This document shows positions 54,816 through 62,453 of a stretch of 64,000 nt of DNA, piece after piece (within the stretch, counting starts at the first letter, position 1; each line of letters starts with the position of its first letter). Source of the DNA: Oscillospiraceae bacterium (GTDB taxonomy: Bacteria > Bacillota > Clostridia > Oscillospirales > Ruminococcaceae). The stretch covers positions 21,371 through 85,370 of the forward strand of contig JAFVOU010000042.1 of NCBI GenBank assembly GCA_017505635.1, written 5' to 3'. Below the pieces are notes generated by a model, which saw nothing but the letters and a program-made list of their open reading frames with translations, had not been told where the DNA came from and searched no databases. The position numbers were made by a program, and so were the translations under genes.

Positions 54816-54829
54816 CTTGTTATAACCAG
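54816..54829 (+). promoter_or_regulatory. Candidate GntR operator, distal
   Basis: CTTGTTATAACCAG, sharing CTTGTTATAAC and the final A with the proximal site. Centres are about 152 bp apart, which would allow looping. The rest of 54620-54937 is very AT-rich; a possible -35/-10 (TTGTTT, 17 bp, TATTAT) lies at about 54691-54720 on the minus strand. Confidence 0.6.
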
Positions 54830-54859
54830 TTGATATGTCAACATTTATGCAAAAAAAAT

Positions 54860-54895
54860 AACAGACAACTTTCAGTACAAGTTGTCTGTTTAAGT
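54860..54895 (-). terminator. Terminator of the GntR gene
   Basis: Perfect stem AACAGACAACTT (54860-54871) with AAGTTGTCTGTT (54879-54890). The minus strand continues ATTTTTTTT. It isolates the regulator from the operon downstream. Confidence 0.93.
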
Positions 54896-54937
54896 ATTGT
54901 TATCTTATTATTTATCCTTTAATACTGCATTTTAAAA

Positions 54938-55693
54938 TCAGTATGCATTCTCGTATACATCGCGGTCAAGCTGACGTTTTATGGTAAAGGAATATTTATC
55001 TGCACGGTAATATGCTATCTTATATTCCACCAGCTCTCCGTTGGAATACGCGTGTGTCTCCATCTTCATAACCGGGTCGCCTTTGGAGACCTTGAGAATT
55101 TTCGCAATATTTGCATCAGCAATAACTGCTGTGAGTTTTTGTTCCATATGCAGATTTTTTATCCTCAATTCAGGATAGATATCCCATGTGGAGAATGCAC
55201 GCTTTTCTCTTTCCCAAAGCTGTGCAATAGGAAACATCTCTGATGCTATAACACTTATCATATAAGAATTATAATATACAATAGGCAAATCGTTTGCATA
55301 ACCTACAAGGCAAAGCCGCGCAAGATTGTCTATGCCAAATGTTGCCTTTATGTTTTCAGGTATTTTTTTAAGGGTATATTCTTCTATTTCGGTATGACCT
55401 GTAAGCCCTTTCTGTTCCAATGTTTTTTGAAAAGAAACAATTTTTACAAGGCTTTGGGACATATCTGCAAGACGCACAAAAGTGCCCTTGCCATGTACGG
55501 AATAAACAAGGTTTTTCTGTTCCAGCTTGGATAAAGCCTGGCGCACAGTAATACGGCTTACCGAATACTGTTTGCAAAGCTGGTTTTCTGACGGCAGCTT
55601 TTCACCGTCTTTATATTCTTTATTATAAATTGCCTCTTCCAATTCTGCTGCAAGCTGAATATACAGTGGCACACTTGATGTATGATTTACCAT
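54938..55693 (-). CDS. GntR family transcriptional regulator (HutC/FarR type)
   Basis: 251 residues. Winged helix (about 1-75): PLYIQLAAELEEAIYNKEYK, GEKLPSENQLCKQYSVSRIT and VRQALSKLEQKNLVYSVHGK. A UTRA ligand-binding domain fills residues about 95-240, ending in KIAYYRADKYSF. Ligands of UTRA regulators are sugars phosphates, amino acids or fatty acids; here probably a substrate of the operon it precedes. Own promoter and terminator. Confidence 0.95.
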   Translation of the reverse strand: MVNHTSSVPLYIQLAAELEEAIYNKEYKDGEKLPSENQLCKQYSVSRITVRQALSKLEQKNLVYSVHGKGTFVRLADMSQSLVKIVSFQKTLEQKGLTGHTEIEEYTLKKIPENIKATFGIDNLARLCLVGYANDLPIVYYNSYMISVIASEMFPIAQLWEREKRAFSTWDIYPELRIKNLHMEQKLTAVIADANIAKILKVSKGDPVMKMETHAYSNGELVEYKIAYYRADKYSFTIKRQLDRDVYENAY

Positions 55694-55740
55694 AAAAACC
55701 TCAAGAACAATAGTTGTGCAAGTAACCTGAATTTACTTTT

Positions 55741-55768
55741 ATTGTACTACTCTGGCAAAAAATGTCAA
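55741..55768 (-). promoter_or_regulatory. Predicted promoter of the GntR gene
   Basis: Minus-strand TTGACA (55768-55763), 16 bp, TACAAT (55746-55741). No CTTGTTATAAC site nearby, so autoregulation is not obvious. Confidence 0.65.
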
Positions 55769-55838
55769 ATATTTTTAAATTATTAAACCGTGAAAAATAT
55801 ATGATTTATTTAATAAATAAATTTACACTCTGTAAAAA

Positions 55839-56513
55839 TCAGAAATATTCCGAAAAAGCTTCTGCAACCTTTTCAAAATCTGTTTTTCTCTGTTTCAGTA
55901 TCCATTCTATAAGGTCGGTGTTTTCATAAGCTTCATCTATTCCGTCACCATGTCCAAAACCTTTCAGCACTGTAAGCTGTGCATTTCCTCCATTTTTGTT
56001 CACTCCATCCACCATAAGCTGTGAATAAACAAGCGGAACAACATTATCAGCATCACCGTGAACAGCATAAACCGGTGTTGTTTTTAAATTTGGAGTGCGC
56101 CATACCATTCCACCGCCTGCAACAGGTGCTATTGCCGAAAAATATTCAGGATAAGCCATTCCCATAGACCATGTTCCAAAACCGCCCATGCTGGCCCCTG
56201 TTATGCATATTCTGTCTTTTTTTATTTTATATTTTTCTGCAATCATATCTGTGAGACCTTTTATTTCCCTTACAAGGTTGTCCCATACATATTCTTGCGG
56301 ACACTGCGGGCAAAGTACAACAGCCGGAACTTTCACCCCTTCAGTAATGAGCCTTGGCAGCGCCCAGCGGTTGACATTGTCTGTCGTTGTGCCTCTTTCC
56401 CCTGCACCGTGAAGAAACACCAGCAAAGGCATATTTTCGCAATTATCAGGTGAAAACACCTCATAGCTCATTTTTACATTATTACATATATATGTATCTG
56501 TATATCTGTTCAT
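55839..56513 (-). CDS. Alpha/beta hydrolase (esterase/PHB depolymerase-like)
   Basis: 224 residues, no signal peptide. LVFLHGAGERGTTTDN supplies the oxyanion region, ITGASMGGFGTWSM the nucleophile Ser, VHGDADNVVP the Asp and GFGHGDGIDEAY the His. Resembles small feruloyl-esterase or dienelactone-hydrolase-like carboxylesterases. Located between the GntR gene and the ABC operon; 145 bp from the former, so probably a separate unit. Confidence 0.88.
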   Translation of the reverse strand: MNRYTDTYICNNVKMSYEVFSPDNCENMPLLVFLHGAGERGTTTDNVNRWALPRLITEGVKVPAVVLCPQCPQEYVWDNLVREIKGLTDMIAEKYKIKKDRICITGASMGGFGTWSMGMAYPEYFSAIAPVAGGGMVWRTPNLKTTPVYAVHGDADNVVPLVYSQLMVDGVNKNGGNAQLTVLKGFGHGDGIDEAYENTDLIEWILKQRKTDFEKVAEAFSEYF

Positions 56514-56627
56514 ATAGTCAGTCCTTTTTATGCACTGTATTGGTTATTCTGATTATATCACACACTATATCAATATAAAATATATTTGCTATAAAACCAA
56601 TCTGTCTTTACAGCAACTGTACAAATA

Positions 56628-56664
56628 AAAAAGTCACATCGCCGGTTATAAGCAATGTGACTTT
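56628..56664 (-). terminator. Terminator of the sulfatase-ABC operon
   Basis: Stem AAAGTCACAT (56630-56639) with ATGTGACTTT (56655-56664). The minus strand ends GACTTTTTTATTTG, just after the ATPase gene. Confidence 0.88.
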
Positions 56665-56683
56665 CAACTTTTCAGTAATATGT

Positions 56684-57484
56684 TTATTTCTGAACTTCAA
56701 GATATTCTTTGTAAACCATATTCCAGATATAGTTTTTAAGTTCTGTGAAACGTGGAAGCATCTTGGATTCCTGTCCGCGTGGATAAGGAATATCGATATC
56801 GATGATTTCTTTGATTCGGCCAGGACGTGCAGACATAACAATTACTTTTGTAGCCAGAAGGATAGCTTCTTCTACGTCATGAGTAATAAAGAAACATGTT
56901 TTCTTTTCTTCTTCCCATGTTTTGAGAAGTTCTGTCTGAAGCTGTGTACGTGTCTGTGCATCAAGAGCACCAAATGGTTCGTCCATCAGCAGCAGGCTTG
57001 GGTTAACTGCATATGCACGTGCGATAGCAACACGCTGTTTCATACCGCCGGAAAGTTCTTTTGGATAAGCATCCACAAACTTTTCAAGACCAACGATTTT
57101 TATGTATTTCATAGCGATTTCTTCGCGCTGTTCTTCTGTAAGATCCTTTTTAAGCTTAAGGCCAAACATTACGTTTTTCTTAACTGTAAGCCATGGGAAC
57201 AAAGCATACTGCTGGAAAACAACACCGCGGTCAACGCCTGTGCCTTCAACTTTAACACCATCTACAAGAACCTCACCGGAGGAAGCTTCGTGCAGACCTG
57301 CAATAATGTTGAGAAGTGTGGATTTACCACAGCCGGAAGGACCAACAACACAGATAAATTCGTTATCATAGATATCCAGGTTTACGCCATTCAGAGCAAC
57401 TGTTTTACCATTACGGCCTTCGTAAATTTTTTCAACAGCCTTGATCTGAACTTTTGGCACTAAATCTCTCTCTTTTCCTGCCAT
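56684..57484 (-). CDS. ABC transporter ATPase (TauB/SsuB/NrtD type)
   Basis: 266 residues: Walker A GPSGCGKST, Q-loop FQQYALFPW, signature LSGGMKQRVAIARAY, Walker B LLLMDEPFGALD and switch His in FFITHDVEEAI. Energises the importer made of the next two genes. Its start lies inside the 3' end of the permease gene (25-bp overlap), so translation is coupled. Confidence 0.95.
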   Translation of the reverse strand: MAGKERDLVPKVQIKAVEKIYEGRNGKTVALNGVNLDIYDNEFICVVGPSGCGKSTLLNIIAGLHEASSGEVLVDGVKVEGTGVDRGVVFQQYALFPWLTVKKNVMFGLKLKKDLTEEQREEIAMKYIKIVGLEKFVDAYPKELSGGMKQRVAIARAYAVNPSLLLMDEPFGALDAQTRTQLQTELLKTWEEEKKTCFFITHDVEEAILLATKVIVMSARPGRIKEIIDIDIPYPRGQESKMLPRFTELKNYIWNMVYKEYLEVQK

Positions 57485-58251
57485 GATGTCAGTCTCCTTT
57501 CAAAGAATTTCAGAATTTTTTCAGCAAGCATACCGATAACACCAACAACAATAATGTAAAGCATCATTGGCTGTGTTTCGAATGTAGAGCTGAGCGCACG
57601 GATACGCATACCAAGACCGGCACTTGCACCTGTAGATTCAGCAGCAATCAGTGTTGTCAAAGCAACGGAAATACCAAGACGAACTGATGTGATGATAAAT
57701 GGAGTTGTTGCCGGGAAGATAACTTTTGTAAACAGAACACTGTCGTTTGCACCAAGTACGCGTGCAGCTTTAATCAGTGTTTCATCTACGTTGATAACAC
57801 CCTGGAATACTGTGATGGAAATTGTCAGGAATGTTGCAATACAGATAACGATAATCTGTGGTGTGCGGCCAACGCCCACTGCGATAACAACCAGTGGTAC
57901 GTAAGCGAGTGGTGGGATATTGCGGATAAACTGAATCCAAGGCTCAATGATATTGCGCACAGGGCGGTACCATGCCATAAGGAATGCAACAGGTACACCA
58001 AAAAGGAAGCCCAGTGCAAAACCTGCGATTGAAGAAATCAAAGAGCTTGCAATATCGCTCCAGAACACACCGCGGTCAACCGCCATCTTTGTATATGAGC
58101 CGAAAACTTCGAGAAGAGGTGGGAATGCACGGCCGGTTACTTCACCTTTGGAAAGCAGTCCCCATACTAAAATGGCAACAAGCAGGGACAGCACAGTCCA
58201 TGTCCAGGCAGGAATACGGCTGACAAAGTCGCCTTTTTTATTTTTATTCAT
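57460..58251 (-). CDS. ABC transporter permease (TauC/SsuC type)
   Basis: 263 residues, six TMs. The EAA-type cytoplasmic loop is LIKAARVLGANDSVLFTKVI; IRNIPPLAYVPLVVIAVGVG is characteristic of nitrate/sulfonate/taurine permeases. Second half AESTGASAGLGMRIRALSST. Separated from the binding-protein gene by a hairpin. Confidence 0.95.
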   Translation of the reverse strand: MNKNKKGDFVSRIPAWTWTVLSLLVAILVWGLLSKGEVTGRAFPPLLEVFGSYTKMAVDRGVFWSDIASSLISSIAGFALGFLFGVPVAFLMAWYRPVRNIIEPWIQFIRNIPPLAYVPLVVIAVGVGRTPQIIVICIATFLTISITVFQGVINVDETLIKAARVLGANDSVLFTKVIFPATTPFIITSVRLGISVALTTLIAAESTGASAGLGMRIRALSSTFETQPMMLYIIVVGVIGMLAEKILKFFERRLTSWQEKREI

Positions 58252-58284
58252 TGAATTATCTCCTTAACATATTCTTATTAAATT

Positions 58285-58309
58285 GGGAAGGCAGGATTTC
58301 CGCCTTCCC
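58285..58309 (-). other. Hairpin between binding-protein and permease genes
   Basis: GGGAAGGCAGGA (58285-58296) pairs with TCCGCCTTCCC (58299-58309). No T run follows on the minus strand. Such stems commonly stabilise the upstream binding-protein mRNA relative to the membrane parts. Confidence 0.7.
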
Positions 58310-58343
58310 GAAATATACAGCCCGAAAATGTACAGGAATAATA

Positions 58344-59372
58344 TTATTTGCCTGCTTCAACCATGAGGTCGGAGAGAACAAATTCTGCAGGAGCAAGGTT
58401 GCCTTCTGCTTCGAGAGCGCCGTTAGCAATAAATGTTGCCTGCTGGTTAGCATAGAGTGTTTCAAGTTCGCCGCTGTTGAGCATGTCGAGAACCTGAGCG
58501 CTTGTAAGCCAGGAACCGTCATAACGCTGAGCGATAACTGTTGCAGCGTCGGAAGAAACAACTTTAGCAACGTAGCCTGCTACTTCTTCAGCAACAGCGT
58601 CATCTGTTGTAGCTGCTGCAGCAAAGTCCATAGCTTTGAACATTGCGCGGTTGAAACGAACGAGAAGGTCTGCATTTTCGTCAGCCCATTTTGGGTTTAC
58701 AACCCAGGAACCTGGAGATGCCATAGATTCAAAGTCGATGTTGGAGCAGATGTCTGTAGCATCTTTTGCGTTTGCAAGGATTGTAAGGGAGAATGGGGAC
58801 CATGCAGCAACTGCATCAACAGAGCCGGAAAGAGCAGCTGTTGTAAGAGCTGTGTCGTCCATGGAGAGAGCTTCTACATCATCCATTGTCATGCCAGCGG
58901 ATTTGAGAGCTTCGAGAAGGATGGATTCGGAAGATGTACCTGCAGAGTAACCGATTTTTTTGCCTCTGAGTTCTTCGATTGTTTTGATGCCGTTGAGACC
59001 GATGATGCAGTCGCCGTCACCTACATGCTGAAGGAGGAATACTTCTGCAGCACCTGTGGAGCAGAGTTTGTGTGCGCCAGGTCCGATAAATGCTACGTCC
59101 ATAGCACCGGATTCCATAGCTGCGATTTCTGTTGGACCGTTTTCAAAAGCAGTCATGTTAACTGTGATGCCTTCTTCTGCAAAGAAGCCTTTTGCGTCAG
59201 CTGTAGCAACTGCCCAGAGGGAACCCCAGTTAGGCATGTAAGCAACGTTAAGTGTAACGTTTTCTACGGATGGTCCTTCTGGTGCTGGTGCTGGAGCTGG
59301 TTCGGATGAGCCGCAAGCAACGAGGGACAGACCCATAACCATTGCAAGCAGCAATGCTGTGATTTTTTTCAT
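58344..59372 (-). CDS. ABC transporter substrate-binding lipoprotein (TauA/SsuA/NMT1-like)
   Basis: 342 residues. Signal peptide with lipobox LVAC (Cys20) and an Ala/Pro linker. LNVAYMPNWGSLWAVATADA, GFFAEEGITVNMTAFENGPT and AAMESGAMDVAFIGPGAHKL belong to the nitrate/sulfonate/taurine group, and GKKIGYSAGTSSESILLEAL is the lobe-2 entry. Fold and neighbouring sulfatase favour an organosulfur ligand; not proved. ATG at 59372 is nine bases after GGAG; a TTG at 59387 overlaps that site. Confidence 0.93.
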   Translation of the reverse strand: MKKITALLLAMVMGLSLVACGSSEPAPAPAPEGPSVENVTLNVAYMPNWGSLWAVATADAKGFFAEEGITVNMTAFENGPTEIAAMESGAMDVAFIGPGAHKLCSTGAAEVFLLQHVGDGDCIIGLNGIKTIEELRGKKIGYSAGTSSESILLEALKSAGMTMDDVEALSMDDTALTTAALSGSVDAVAAWSPFSLTILANAKDATDICSNIDFESMASPGSWVVNPKWADENADLLVRFNRAMFKAMDFAAAATTDDAVAEEVAGYVAKVVSSDAATVIAQRYDGSWLTSAQVLDMLNSGELETLYANQQATFIANGALEAEGNLAPAEFVLSDLMVEAGK

Positions 59373-59441
59373 TTTTTCTTTCTCCAATTTATTATTTTTA
59401 TTTATTAAACCTTAACAAGGTAAAATACTTGGTTGGTGGAA

Positions 59442-60893
59442 TTAATAGAATTCCTTGATTCTGTGGAACCAGGTGCCCGCAGGGTCTTCGGTTTCGCGAA
59501 GATACTTGGACAGCTTGTTCATATATTCTTTCTTAACGTCTGCATAAGCAGGGTCATAGCATACATTCTTAAGCTGGTATGGGTCTTTTTTAAGGTCATA
59601 CAGCTCACCGCGTTCGCTTTCGTTGAATGTAAGCTGATAGTCAAGGTCGCGTACCATACGCTGACGGCCGATATAGAAATGGTTGTGATATTCACAGAAC
59701 ACTTCTGTATGTCCGTTGTCTTTCTTTTCGCCTGTCATCAATGGAAGTATGCTTTCGCCGTCAACAGGAGCAGGAGTTTCCACACCTGCAATGTCAAGCA
59801 GAGTAGGCATAAGCTCGTGGAGGTATACAAAGCTGTCGTTGTCCTCTGTACCTGCACCTTTTACAACCATTGGGATATGATAAATTTCATCAAATGTAAA
59901 CGCACCTTTTTCGATGAGTTTATGTGCACCAAGACAGTCGCCGTGGTCGCAGGAGTAGATGATGATTGTATCATCATACAGTCCTTCGTCCTTGAGTTTC
60001 TGCACCATCATGCCAACCATATCGTCAATCATTGTACAGTGACCATAGTAACGTGCAGCAATCTGCTGGAAGCCCTTCCATCCGTAGTCACCAAGACCCC
60101 ACATCTTTTCGCTGAGATAATAGCCATAAGGTTTATCCAGCAAATCGTCGCAGTAGCTTGGATGTTCAGGAATGTCATCAGGGTTGTACATTGAATAATA
60201 AGGTTCCGGCACGATACTTGGGCTGTGCGGGCCCCAGAAGTTTGCCCAGATAAAGAATGGTTTATCTTCTTCTTTGGCTATGTCGATAAGACGGTTTGTT
60301 TCGTGAGCCACAAAATACTCGATTGTACTTTCAACAGGGCCTTCGTGTTTGCAGTACATTTCCTGAATCTGCAAAGCAGGGTTATTGCCCTGGAAACCGT
60401 TGGAAACGTCAATGTTTTCAAATCCGTTTTCTTTAAGATACAGTTCGTAGTAGTTTGGTTCGTTGTCAGGCGGCTGATTGAATATAAGGCTTGGGAACAC
60501 CTGGCTGCCCGGGAAACCATAGCCCATAAAAGGTTTACCGTCATGGAAACCGCATTCTTCCGGTGTCTTGTTTGGAGTTACATGCCATTTGCCTGCATAA
60601 CCGCAGTAATAGCCTGCATCACGCATACATTCGCCCAGCAGCGGTGTGCCTTCTTTGATATTTGTGAAGTTATCTATAACACCATGCTTATGCGGATACA
60701 GACCTGTCATAACACTTGCACGGGCAGGTGCACAGATTGCTGATGGTGTGTAAGCATTGTTGAACTTCATACCTTCAGCAGCCAGCTGGTCAATATTTGG
60801 TGTTTTACAAATATCGTTCATCCCGTAGGCGCCTACCGTGTCCATACGCTGCTGGTCAGACAAAATCAGCAAAATATTTTTGCGTTTAGCCAT
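59442..60893 (-). CDS. Cytosolic Cys-type sulfatase
   Basis: Hydrolyses a sulfate ester. 483 residues, alkaline-phosphatase fold. LLILSDQQRMDTVGAYG has a metal Asp; CAPAR (Cys54-Arg58) is the C-x-P/A-x-R motif whose Cys becomes formylglycine; IIYSCDHGDCLGAHKLIEKG has further metal and catalytic residues. The N-terminus MAKRKNILLI is not a signal peptide, so it acts in the cytoplasm. The LSDQQ start resembles choline-sulfatase and some glycan sulfatases. First gene of the operon with the TauABC-like importer; the Cys-type motif fits the divergent anSME gene. Confidence 0.93.
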   Translation of the reverse strand: MAKRKNILLILSDQQRMDTVGAYGMNDICKTPNIDQLAAEGMKFNNAYTPSAICAPARASVMTGLYPHKHGVIDNFTNIKEGTPLLGECMRDAGYYCGYAGKWHVTPNKTPEECGFHDGKPFMGYGFPGSQVFPSLIFNQPPDNEPNYYELYLKENGFENIDVSNGFQGNNPALQIQEMYCKHEGPVESTIEYFVAHETNRLIDIAKEEDKPFFIWANFWGPHSPSIVPEPYYSMYNPDDIPEHPSYCDDLLDKPYGYYLSEKMWGLGDYGWKGFQQIAARYYGHCTMIDDMVGMMVQKLKDEGLYDDTIIIYSCDHGDCLGAHKLIEKGAFTFDEIYHIPMVVKGAGTEDNDSFVYLHELMPTLLDIAGVETPAPVDGESILPLMTGEKKDNGHTEVFCEYHNHFYIGRQRMVRDLDYQLTFNESERGELYDLKKDPYQLKNVCYDPAYADVKKEYMNKLSKYLRETEDPAGTWFHRIKEFY

Positions 60894-60922
60894 ATTTACT
60901 CTCCTTCTATGTTTATTTTCTG

Positions 60923-60947
60923 CAATATTTCACAAAATGAAATATTG
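60923..60947 (-). promoter_or_regulatory. Inverted repeat in the sulfatase leader (candidate operator)
   Basis: Perfect 10-bp arms CAATATTTCA (60923-60932) and TGAAATATTG (60938-60947), CAAAA between. It lies between the predicted start site and the ribosome binding site, a repressor-like position. No regulator gene is adjacent. Confidence 0.6.
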
Positions 60948-60965
60948 TTGTTTTAATATAGTTAT

Positions 60966-60994
60966 ATGATACACCCTTATGTACAAATTGTCAA
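60966..60994 (-). promoter_or_regulatory. Predicted promoter of the sulfatase-ABC operon
   Basis: Minus-strand TTGACA (60994-60989), 17 bp, TATCAT (60971-60966). The remaining 60995-61178 is AT-rich with nothing else seen. Confidence 0.75.
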
Positions 60995-61178
60995 TTTAAT
61001 ATAGCATTTAAGCTGTTATACTTGTAGCTTTTAACAAAAAAATATCAATATTTATATTTTCATCACAAAATCTGCTGTTTTATTTATTTAAGTACATTTA
61101 ATAATATAAAATATTAACAGATATTATATACCAAAATATCACATTCCGCCAATTTTTTTGCATTATAGTATGTCTGCC

Positions 61179-61206
61179 TTGAAAAAAACAGCAGGTATGC
61201 TATAAT
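61179..61206 (+). promoter_or_regulatory. Predicted promoter of the anSME gene
   Basis: TTGAAA (61179-61184), 16 bp ending in TATGC, TATAAT (61201-61206), an extended -10 type. Divergent from the sulfatase promoter, about 185 bp apart. Confidence 0.75.
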
Positions 61207-61242
61207 ATTTACAAATATATAAGATAGAAAGCGGGTGTTTCT

Positions 61243-62376
61243 GTGCCACCTCTGAGCCTGTTAATCAAGCCGGCCTCCGGCAGCTGCAATATGCGCTGTA
61301 AATACTGTTTTTATATAGACGAAACAGAAAACCGCACAGAAGGCTGCACCGGCCGTATGACCGATGAAGTTGTGCATATTCTGATAGACAAAGCGCTCAA
61401 TTATGCTCACGGCGACTGCACTTTTGCATTTCAGGGTGGTGAACCCACACTGGCCGGAATTGACTTTTTCCGTCGTTTCGCTGCCTGTGCAGACAATCAT
61501 CCCCGCTCAAAAGAGCTGCGTATCCACTATTCCATACAGACCAACGGATATGCCTTAAATGAAGATTGGGCAAAATGGTTTGCAGAGCGTCAGGTTCTTG
61601 TTGGTATATCCCTTGACGGTCCCAAGGAAATACATGACCGTTACCGTGTTGACCGGGAAGGCAAAGGCACCTTCAACCGTGTTATGGCTTCCATCCGTCT
61701 GCTTGAGAAATACAATGTGGATTTCAACATCCTTACAGTAGTTTCCGGCAGCAACGCCCGTCACGGCCGTCAGGTTTATGATTTTTTCCGAAAAAACAAT
61801 TTCCGTTATCAGCAATATATCGAATGTCTTGACCCTATCGGTGAAATTCAGGGCGGACATGATTATTCCCTTACGCCAGAAAAATACGAAGCATTTTTAA
61901 AATCTATGTTTGACGGCTGGTATCAGGATATGAAAAACGGCCGCTATGTATACAACCGATATTTTGAAAACCTTATGATGATAATGGCAGGACAGCGTCC
62001 CGAAGGGTGCAATTTCCAGGGATTCTGCAGTCCGCAGTGGGTTATCGAAGCAAACGGCAATGTATATCCCTGTGACTTCTATGCCCTTGACCCATGGCTG
62101 CTCGGCAACATAGCAACCGACAGCTTTGAAAAAATGGAAGATGTCCGCCGCTCCTGCGGATTTGTTGAACTGTCAAAGCCTCTGCCGGAAGACTGCAGAA
62201 AATGCAGATGGCTTATGCTATGCCGCAACGGCTGCCGCAGAAACCGCGAACCTCTTGGACCGGACAATGGCGGAAAAAACTATTTCTGCGCCGCTTATCA
62301 GAATTTTCTGGCGTATGCATCCCCTAAACTCAATGAAATTCTGCAGCTTCTGCGCATGATGGCGGCAAAAAAATAA
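61243..62376 (+). CDS. Anaerobic sulfatase-maturing enzyme (radical SAM/SPASM)
   Basis: Converts the active-site Cys or Ser of sulfatases to formylglycine without oxygen. 377 residues: radical SAM motif CNMRCKYC (Cys15, 19, 22), FAFQGGEPTLAG, IQTNGYAL and VGISLDGPKEIHDRYR. The C-terminal SPASM region has GFCSPQWVIEANGNVYPCDF and CRKCRWLMLCRNGCRRNREP for auxiliary clusters. Start GTG at 61243 with a weak GCGGGTG site. Divergent from the Cys-type sulfatase, its probable client. Confidence 0.95.
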   Translation: MPPLSLLIKPASGSCNMRCKYCFYIDETENRTEGCTGRMTDEVVHILIDKALNYAHGDCTFAFQGGEPTLAGIDFFRRFAACADNHPRSKELRIHYSIQTNGYALNEDWAKWFAERQVLVGISLDGPKEIHDRYRVDREGKGTFNRVMASIRLLEKYNVDFNILTVVSGSNARHGRQVYDFFRKNNFRYQQYIECLDPIGEIQGGHDYSLTPEKYEAFLKSMFDGWYQDMKNGRYVYNRYFENLMMIMAGQRPEGCNFQGFCSPQWVIEANGNVYPCDFYALDPWLLGNIATDSFEKMEDVRRSCGFVELSKPLPEDCRKCRWLMLCRNGCRRNREPLGPDNGGKNYFCAAYQNFLAYASPKLNEILQLLRMMAAKK

Positions 62377-62453
62377 CAAATTATATAGTTGCAACACAAT
62401 GCAGCTTTATATATAATTAAATAAACTTAAATAAAATTTTTGGAGGAACACAT

